NCBI RefSeq assembly: GCF_963675165.1
Contig: NC_087390.1
Span: 2,432,001-2,496,000 of the forward strand
Length of the DNA stretch: 64,000 nucleotides
From: Halichondria panicea
Taxonomy: Eukaryota > Porifera > Demospongiae > Suberitida > Halichondriidae
Reading direction: 5' to 3'
Within the stretch, counting starts at the first letter, position 1. Each line of letters starts with the position of its first letter. A program made the position numbers and the translations under genes. This document shows, piece by piece, positions 56,237 to 64,000 of the stretch. The notes below the pieces were generated by a model, which did not search any database, was not told where the DNA came from, and saw nothing but the letters and a program-made list of their open reading frames with translations.

Positions 56237-58892
56237 ATGAGTAGATCCATGTCTACACTAGTGTGTGTAAGCTGCCAAGTCCACGATCCCTACCAATGTG
56301 ACTGTGGAGACAGACTAGTTGGGCGGAGCCCGACCGTCCCTGACGGGAGGTCGGGTTGCAAGCCTATTTGGGATTTGTTCTGCGCATTATGTAGTACTGC
56401 TATGAATATTATTATTCTCAAGTGGGTGTTAACCGACTTGATGACGTGTAAACCACAAGGATGGCACAGCAATACTGCATGCGGTTTTGCAACTATGCAA
56501 GCGGAAGTGTAACCAAGCCACGTGAAAAATGCTGCAATCTGATAGGGCGCCACTATAGTGGCGCTAGAACAAATCCCAGATAGGCTTGCAACCCGACCTC
56601 CCGTCAGGGACGGTCGGGCTCCGCCCAACTAGAGACAGACTTTGCAGCAAGTGTTACACTAGCCTCAGGCCGATTAAAATATTACACTAGACTCGCAAGC
56701 CGTCACTGTTGCAGGAGAACAGTTTGCCTGCAACAGTTGTCTATTAAGGCAATTTGGTGGTCCAGAGATTGCTTCATTTCTTTGTAAGCCATTTTCAGTA
56801 GTTGGTTGTGATATGCGGGGTAGTCCTTTGCATGCTTTGTTAGGTCCTTGATGGTACCCTACAGACAAATAAGAGCATATAATTGTACGAGTAAATTACA
56901 AAATACTTATAGAATATGAAAAATTACTGTACGTATGTGCGAACATACCTTGTAGGTGCACCCCAAGTCTTTGTAGTCGCATTCTCTTACTTGGTGAGTG
57001 CATACTGTCCTAGTATGCTTGAGCACCTGTAGGGAGTGGGTAAAGATCATTAATAATAAAAATAAAATATTGGTCACATACAGCAGGAAATCATAGATAT
57101 GTACATGATATCCATTATAACTAACCTCTCTCCTAGGTAACCCTCCCCACACCCATTGGGGCAGCAGTCTAGTGCCATCTCACACTCCTTCTGAATGTGA
57201 ATCTGTTTGTTTGGGAACCGTGATGATTAGTTGGGGATTCTAAATAGTAAGAAACACATTAACGTAATTATTAACTTACGTCTTTATTGAGGGTGTGTTG
57301 TCCACACCATCGACAAGTGATCGGGTTGAAGTTGCATTTATTGTTAAGGTGGTCCTGTAATTGACTCCTAATCAGTTCCCCTTTACAGCCGTATATCAAG
57401 TTGGGACATTGTACTGCTCCATATACTTACAGGATTTATTATGCTCCTATACAGAAAATAGAACAACAAATACAGTGATTTCTGCTTCTTCGGTTGAGTA
57501 TGGGATACAGAAAATAATCATATTCATTGTTTACTTGCATGACGTGTCCCATACAAACAATCTAAAGAGCAGTTCATTGATGACAGCTAGAATGAGCAAC
57601 CCTAGCTGATGATAGCTAATATCAGTGCTATTTTAGTTGGTCAGCTCCTTGATTGAACGCATGACAATAATTTAATTCTCACCAGTTTTCGAAAGGCATA
57701 TACCATGTCATGTCTGATCGAATCGTGAATTGTACCTTCCCAGTCATGATAATTTTCTGTAGGACAATGTTGAATTATTAGGGTACACTCTGTGCCGTCC
57801 TCTAAGAGCACTAGTACCAACACACGTTATGTCTAGCTAGCTAACATAGTGTGTTCAAAGCGGCATCATGTTGACAGACAGCTAGTATTTGTGATACAAC
57901 TCTATTATTGCTTGTCGCAGTTATCATAATTATGCGTAATCATTACTCAAACCTGATAGAACCTGCTCTCCCCCTCCCAGGGACAGGACTGGTTCAGGCA
58001 CTTGAGGGTGGTGTTCCGAAGCTTGTACTCCACTGCCTTGTCTCGAAAACAGTTGGTCACAATGTTCTCTTCATCACAGGACGAGCAAATAAATTTCTTG
58101 TGGCCGCTGCAGAATTATAAGCTATTAATAACAACATGAAAGTCATCCATGAAAGTTATTTATTAGAATCTCAATCTGCAATGACTATTAAAAATTTATG
58201 CAGTTCTACTGTTTCATACCTCTCAGCATAGCCGGTGTAACACTAGACTCGCAAGCCGTCCCAAAACAGATGATCTGAAATCTGAAATTAGCAAATTTCG
58301 GTCTGAGGTGCAGTCACGACTGCAACCAGTAACAGATGCTGTGGTAAAAGCTAAGTCAGCAATTATCCGGCTACAAGATGGACTCAGTGAGGTATCTCTG
58401 CTATTGCAAACACTTCAAGCGGCCAGTTACGATGGAACATTCATTTGGAAGATCCCCAAAGTATTGCAAAGAAGAAACGAAGCTAGAACTGGGAAAACTG
58501 TATCTTTGTACTCGGCTCCATTCTATACGAGTCGCCATGGATACAAGCTCTGTCTGAGACTCTACATGAATGGCGATGGTACTGGAAAGGGCACTCACTT
58601 GTCGTTCTTTATCACCCTAATGCAAGGGGAGTACGATGCCCTCCTCCCCTGGCCGTTCAGACCGGCAGTCACTCTGACCCTGGTGGACCAGAACAAGCAG
58701 CGAGACATTGTCCAGTCATTCCGTCCTGAACCAACCTCCTCATCATTCCAGAGACCACGCAATGAGATGAACGTTGCCTCAGGCTGCCCCACATTCGCCC
58801 TCATTTCTGTCCTTGACAACGTCTCCTACGTCAAGGACGATACCTTGTTCCTTAAATGCAAAGTCAACACCACTGGATTAACCAATGAATAG
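56237..58892. pseudogene. TRAF gene broken by transposon and internal inversion
   Basis: The + strand starts a normal RING exon (MSRSMSTLVCVSCQ) with 9 nt lost in frame, then the MITE at 56316-56631, then 16 nt more of RING exon. From about 56684 to 58260 the gene runs backwards: exon 6 start (56736-56858), exon 5 (56949-57026), exon 4 (57126-57202, one base short, so frameshifted), exon 3 (57280-57446, start damaged), exon 2 (57953-58106) and the end of exon 1 (58220-58241), all on the - strand. At 58261 the + strand resumes in the coiled coil and gives an open MATH domain to a TAG at 58892. The RING end (TGYAER) and intron 2 match copy 2, and the 3' flank matches copy 3. No complete product is possible. 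Confidence 0.93.
56316..56631. mobile_element. Mutator-like MITE, 316 bp, in RING exon (copy 2)
   Basis: Same ends as the element at 40996 (TAGTTGGGCGGAGCCCGACC). GAGACAGAC of the RING exon is duplicated on both sides (56307-56315, 56632-56640). It disrupts the conserved CGD segment of the RING. Confidence 0.95.
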
Positions 58893-60411
58893 TATTTGAA
58901 ATCATGCACGATCCAAACTTTTTTGTTTTGCACATTAATTTTACAAGCAATGTAGATCTTCTATATATGTGTTAAATTCACTTATCATATTTTCTGGAGA
59001 TAAAAATAATGATCAAAATAAAAATCCTTCTTGAGTAGGTCTACCTACAGTTTACCCGTTGGGCATTATGTAGCTTCTGCTATTCTTTATGTCTAGCTGA
59101 AGTATATCTAAAAACTAACCTTTGAGAACTACCCGCTATATACCGTATCTTGTCATACAGATTGTTATGTACCTATTGCACCATGCATATATTGCAAAAA
59201 TCCAAATGTCAAATTAAGTTGGCAATTAACATTTTTACGGAGATCAGCATGCAAGTCCCACCCTTCGATTTGTTGTACTGACCACACGGATATTTTGATG
59301 ATTGAAAATTTTAACCATTGGATTCCATTTGCTGACATTATAATATTTATTTGCAGATGATACACCTGGCATGATTTGTGGACAGTTAAAGTACCTGAAA
59401 TTCGTCAATGGAGACGGTCTGACCAGGCCGTCCCCTCCAAATTAAAGACGACACTCATTACCGTACTATCCTCACACCCGTCACAGAGTCTGATGGGAGA
59501 GAAAGAGCTCAAATGAAACTCGAACTTGTCAAGAAACTGTATTACATGTAAGGCCATTACTTGTTGATATAATGTTTTCTGTCACCGGCCCTCCCGCATT
59601 CAGTATTTTGACTTGTATAATTATAAGTGATAGTAGGTTCCGTATTTTAATAGTTTTATTGTGCTTGCTGTTTGTGCTTACTGTAATAACCTCCCTCCCT
59701 AATGCTTCTTAAATAATTATTTATGCATGTGACGGGAAACACAACACCAACAAGTCCTGTCCTAAGAAAGGCTTTGTGTGTGTGGGGGACTACTGTTTTG
59801 AGGGAATTAATTTTGAGACAATAACTTCTCAGACTAAGTTATAGTTGTGACACATGCACGAGTTCCACATGGGATGAGTGTTATACTATAAAAGGAACCG
59901 TTTCAGGTTACTGGGTGGAGTGTGGTCTTTAGATAACTTAAGCCAGTATCTAGATAGTGGCACAGTTCAAGGCTTGACCTGTGCCATATGGCAGATATTG
60001 GCACAGTGTTTCCTTTGATCTGCCCACTCAAAATGCAACAACTACCGTATAGCGAGCGGGTGCTTATAAAATAATTGCAGTACCAGCGGGCATAATTATG
60101 CACAAGCCATGCATATAATTTATAGCAGTAAAATATTCTAGCTAAGTGTCCATGTGTGTATAGGCCGCTGAAACAACTGCTGATGCCTCGATACATGGAG
60201 GCGCAACTATAGGCTCTAGCAATCCGAATAATAATTATGCGGAGGGGGGGGGGCCGGGCGTATAGTTCCAAGGGATAGTCGCTTAAGATTTCCCCTCAGG
60301 GAGAGATGAACTGTTCAGAGTTTGATATAGGAAATGCTCCTTTGAGGAAGTTCACTGAAGCCTAGCTACTATACATGTTCTATACCGTTGGGCATTAGCT
60401 TTTGTCCTTGT
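58893..60411. other. 3' flank and spacer with a weak TRAF-like trace
   Basis: The first 110 bp match the 3' flank of the third TRAF gene. At about 59360-59560 a decayed segment reads WTVKVPEIRQWRRSDQAVPS followed by KLK, reminiscent of a MATH start joined to the 'PSKLK' tail of the TRAF-death genes. 60044-60062 has a lone CCGTATAGCG end. A G-rich run lies at 60242-60256. Confidence 0.5.
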
Positions 60412-60604
60412 TTAGATTGGCCAAAGACTTGAGACCGCTGGCTGCGCAATGGAGGACATTATAGGAGTGCATCTTAGAGTGCCTCCTGTAGATCTCGCGA
60501 CTGCATGCACTGTTGAGAGCTGCGGAGTGGCCACTCCTGAGAACTGTTTCACTCGAGTGCTGGAGCACACACTGACTTTGACGATAAGAGATATAGTGTA
60601 CAAG
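60412..60604 (+). pseudogene. Death-domain exon relic
   Basis: It follows the first death-domain exon of the TRAF-death genes (AKDLRPLAAQW.., GVHL.VPP.., PENCFTRVLE) but with small insertions and deletions that shift the frame. It lies 1.5 kb after the broken TRAF copy, just as the relic at 11694 lies 1.5 kb after copy 1. Confidence 0.82.
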
Positions 60605-61484
60605 GTGAGCTAAGATTACCGGAAATGTAGAGTTAGAGTGTTTTTAGTGTGAAGGAATGGGTTACTTGTTAGAAATGGAACTAGGCTTGTTCAGTGACCG
60701 TTACAGTTGCGTTTAATTAATATAAATGCTCGTTCTGATCTAGCACATGTATATACCGTATAGCGGGTGATTTTCGTGCGGTAAAAATTTGTTTATCTGG
60801 AAAAAGAATTTTCGTGAGTATAAATTTCGTTTAGTCTCGTTGCCTGCACTGCATTCATACGTTACGGTAAGCCACGCCTACGTCAACATTTCGTGGAGGT
60901 CAGCTTGACCATGAAAATAACGAATTTTTTACCCCACGAAAATTTCCCGCTATACGGTAGAGCAATTTGTGATCTTAACATCACATAAATATAGCTCTAT
61001 GGAGCACTGAGGGAATTTCCCAGTTAAAAGTAGTGGGCTGACCATAATTATTATTATAGCAAAAACAAGCATGAATGCTATCTGTCTATGTGCATAGAGT
61101 TTTAGAAATAGTTGCCAGTGGCCTCTGCTGTGTCATCTTTTAGCCTGTTGAAGTCAGTCTAAGCATTTGGGTTAGCACAAAACAAAAATCTGGAAAAACC
61201 GTGCGTTTTATATTACCATCATTGTAAAAATGGTCGCCACTCTCTGCTTATTGCCTTGTACTTGTAGACTTTGGCTGCTCTTATTTCCAAAGGAGAGCAC
61301 TACTTTTAATGCATGTTTTGTCGTTGTTACTCAAGTGATGAAGATATCTATGTCATAATAAATATTTGTGAAATAAAAATTAGTGTGTGCTGCTAACACC
61401 TCTGGTTCTTTATAATTATAGTTATACCGTACGTGTTCAATTCTCTGATATCAAACTTGACCTTAACGTATTTCCTACTTTCAG
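60605..61484. other. Duplicated flank, no gene recognised
   Basis: 60630-61090 matches 27640-28160 including the element at 60756. From 61090 to 61484 I see nothing recognisable. Confidence 0.5.
60756..60957. mobile_element. TA-flanked MITE, CCGTATAGCGGGTGATTTTC ends
   Basis: 202 bp. The ends CCGTATAGCGGG and CCCGCTATACGG pair; TA on both sides. It sits at the position equivalent to 27809-28034 in the duplicated flank, though the interiors have diverged. Confidence 0.82.
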
Positions 61485-62820
61485 AGTGACAAGTTTGGGG
61501 TGGTGAAGTGTCCGAACAATGGTTGCTCGGTAATGTTGCCCCCAGAGCAAGTGAAAGTCTATACTGAGACAGCAGTGCTACTACCAGCAAGTGTCGTGTC
61601 ATCTGTGTGGGATTTCAATGGCCAGAGGCAATATACAGGTATGTATCGTAGCTCTATAATAAAATTAAATCGTTAGCATTAGAAAACTCTATTGAATTTG
61701 GGTTATGTGGAAAATTAACCTACCACACGTACAGGCACATATTGACAGAGACTGTCTTGCATCTGCGGGCGAGTGTGGCAACAAATGTGGAGTCAAAGTT
61801 GCCAGGGGAATGGTAAGATCCAAGGTAAGACACCCTGACCATATACAACTGTCGATACAATTGTCTACTGTGTGCTACTAATTATTGGCACACAGTAATA
61901 ATATACTACCACACGTATATACAGAGACATATTGACAGGGACTGCTATATATATATAGCAGCTGCAATCAAGTATGGCAGCAAAATATGTGAAGTCAAGG
62001 TTGCCAGGGGAATGGTAAGATGCAGATTCAGTCTACACTTTTGTGTGTCATTAGGAGTAGATAATCTTATCTACTCCTAATGACAATAACTATTGTTTTA
62101 TTGTTACAGATGAGCGAGTACTTACAGAAGGAATGTCGCTTACAATCATTTACGTGCACTGTTGCTAATTGCACGTTTAAGGTCTGTGTAGTCCTGGTTT
62201 CTTTCCCCTATTAAATTACTATTCATTTGTATGAATACTATAATTATATGCAATATGGTGTACAGTATCACTGCTAAGCTATACTAACACACGTATACAG
62301 GGACATATTGACAGGGACTGTCTAGCATACCCGTGTCACTATGCCACATACATTGGCACACATATAGCCTTCAGTTTAATCTTGTCTAACATCTTCATCT
62401 CAGCATACTATCGTAGTTCCAACAGTCATGCACTTGAATCCAACAAAGCAGTAATTTAATTTCGCTAATTTCCTTTATTTCTGCAGGGTAGATCTGTCAT
62501 CTACTTCCAAGCAACTCCAGGAACACGAATCCAAGGGCGTGGTGTACGTTTCATTTAAGATGTGTGAGCAAGACTGTTGATGAGCTCAAGAACACCAGTG
62601 CCCTACTCGCTCGCTGTGTGCCTCAATCAACCACTAAGAAACTTGCTACTGAGAAGGACAAAGCTTTAAGCCAAGCGGTGGCAGACATAACTGGATGGAA
62701 AGTTGAAGCCAGGTGTCTTTCATCTGCAAGAAGTCGCTAATGAAATGGGTGTAACATTGCAAACCGTATCCTACGATGGAAAGTTCGTTCGCCTGAAGTA
62801 TTACGATGGAAGGTATGGAT
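61485..62820 (+). pseudogene. Divergent TRAF zinc-finger gene, decayed
   Basis: 61485-61638 begins SDKFGVVKCPNNGCSVMLPP, a TRAF-type finger; a small deletion then shifts the frame, and the expected Cys pair (VSCHLCG) is read in another frame. 61735-61826: HIDRDCLASAGECGNKCGVK; a damaged second copy of this exon follows at about 61925-62014. 62110-62181: SEYLQKECRLQSFTC with good splice sites. From about 62488: TRAF-exon-6-like start (TSKQLQEHESKGV.., VDELKNTSALLAR), shifted, then a YDGKF MATH start near 62774. The order parallels the TRAF genes but the sequence is a second subfamily, the likely parent of the fragments at 28787 and 40359. A RING exon is not found. Confidence 0.72.
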
Positions 62821-62914
62821 TGAAACCTACACCGGCATGCATATGTTGGCATGTAGCCTATATAGCGCCTCTGTTCTATATCCTAGGCACTACCCCCCCC
62901 CCCACACACACACA

Positions 62915-63560
62915 TACACACGAGTTAGTTATTTACTACTGACTGGCGTGTAACATCTTTGGACTGAGAGGTGGACCTGAGCAGCAGAGGAATAGGTCAG
63001 AGTTAGTGCCAACTGGTCGCAAGTATATAAAAACTGTTTTTGGCCATTCGCTCTGTTAGTGATTCCTTTGGAACCGTGAGTTATCGCTCTGAGTTCTAAG
63101 TTTAACGAAAATAGTTCATTATGATTCCATGGTTTAAATTGTTCTACCGTACTGTTTGTTGTCTATTGTTGTATGCAAGTACACCAGAATTGCTATCTAT
63201 AGTCGTGTACAATGTCGATCATTCCTAAGTCTTCATGTACAGGAGACTGCAAAGGAGATTTGACAGACCTACACTACTTCGATGGTCTGGCTAACCAGGA
63301 TGAGACTGTACGACTGACTATAGGTATGTTGAAAGATGTGCAAACCACAGCTAGATACTCCCACAGACAATGCAGAGGGGAGAGGGTCGTTGGTGGCATT
63401 GACCCCACCACTGGAGCTGTGCATTCGTTAATAGTCACTCACTTTAATACTATTAAAGTGAGTTTTAACCTGTTGTGCACTATCATAAGTATCGTTTGTA
63501 CCGTGCTGCAGGTGGAAGAGTGTCATTGTGAGCTGGATCGAATGGATCTGAGCCAATTTT
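62915..63560 (+). pseudogene. MINDY-4-like 3' exons, fourth copy, decayed
   Basis: 62921 onward: ELVIYY.LTGV, then NIFG.REVDL in mixed frames. The [10 protein letters not shown] exon is missing. 63243-63430: DLHYFDGLANQDETVRLTIG, then deletions shift PTDNAEGRG and TPPLELCI into other frames. 63513-63550: WKSVIVSW remnant. It follows the divergent TRAF relic directly, as in the other two units. Confidence 0.72.
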
Positions 63561-64000
63561 GTAATAATTATTGTATAATTTTTTATAACATCATTCAGTA
63601 TTCATGGCTTCCCCAGCAATAATCAATATGGGACAATATATAAAGGCTAGGCCTAGCCTAGCGCCTAGTGCCTGCAGAAAGAATACATGCATCGGGAACA
63701 GCAGAACGAATGTTAGATAGGGCCAAGGGCGTATACATAAAGCATCTCTAAAGGCTGACTTGTGGAGAGCAAAACCGTGGATCTCAATTGGCCGAGCTGT
63801 TAGCCAGATTGAAGCCCCTTTCTCCTGAGAGAGTTCCATGCTTCTTTGAAGATTGTCTGAAACTTTGCTTTTTAAATGATTATGACATCACTTACAAACA
63901 TAGTGACACAAATGGGGGGGGAATACATGCATAACGAAGTCGCTGGTTTTCTAATAACAAATGAATTTTGTTTCTTACAGCTACGTTTGAGAGGTCTGAG
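63561..64000. other. Right edge, no gene recognised
   Basis: A single CAAGGGCGTATA end of the 4170-type MITE lies at 63724. I see no coding exon; sequence continues beyond the window. Confidence 0.45.

Noticed and set aside
61735..62014. Two tandem zinc-finger exons as an intact repeat domain
   Set aside because: The second copy has lost Cys residues and contains a TA microsatellite; the neighbouring exon is frameshifted, so the locus is decayed.

Overview
The window looks like nuclear DNA of an animal, most likely a demosponge such as Amphimedon queenslandica. That species call is inference. What is seen: AT-rich sequence, short GT..AG introns, short genes, many terminal-inverted-repeat elements, and a tandem family of TRAF-like genes (RING, TRAF zinc fingers, coiled coil, MATH) mixed with death-domain exons. 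I see no bacterial, viral or RNA genes.

The core is a TRAF cluster on the + strand. Three complete six-exon TRAF genes (7531-10199, 16881-19673, 24164-27499) can be assembled exon by exon with matching splice phases into proteins of about 445, 448 and 449 residues. Two further genes (32884-36713, 45463-49542) share the RING/zinc-finger/coiled-coil half, but their MATH domain stops after about two dozen residues and they splice into two consecutive death-domain exons. A third copy of this type (51024-54249) carries a 2-nt frameshift. A fourth full-length TRAF copy (56237-58892) is broken by a transposon in its RING exon and by a 1.6-kb internal inversion. Smaller TRAF and death-domain relics lie at about 3.05, 11.7, 12.9, 15.9, 28.8, 40.4, 60.4 and 61.5 kb.

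Pieces of a second gene family recur: 3'-terminal exons resembling MINDY-4/FAM188 deubiquitinases, at 4.6-5.1, 29.4-31.3, 41.9-43.1 and 62.9-63.6 kb, usually just after a decayed TRAF fragment. All of them look broken. The 3' part of an unrelated, intact multi-exon gene lies at 37042-38029.

Mobile DNA is dense. The main items are a 1.7-kb fold-back element with inverted 43-bp satellite arrays immediately upstream of the first TRAF promoter (5695-7411), three element copies or families with perfect 9-bp target duplications (Mutator-like), TA-flanked CCGTA-ended elements, a pogo-like element, and several nested insertions whose empty sites survive in a paralogous copy within the window. Large segmental duplications explain much of the rest (28.2-31.3 vs 39.8-42.9 kb; the 34-36.9, 46-49.7 and 51-54.4 kb set; 14.4-15.5 vs 20.2-21.6 kb; 43.4-44.3 vs 55.2-55.9 kb).

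Functionally the intact genes would act in receptor-proximal ubiquitin and death-domain signalling. TRAFs are usually RING E3 ligases or adaptors that trimerise through a coiled coil and bind receptors through MATH. Replacing MATH with death domains would redirect the same zinc-finger platform to death-domain partners.
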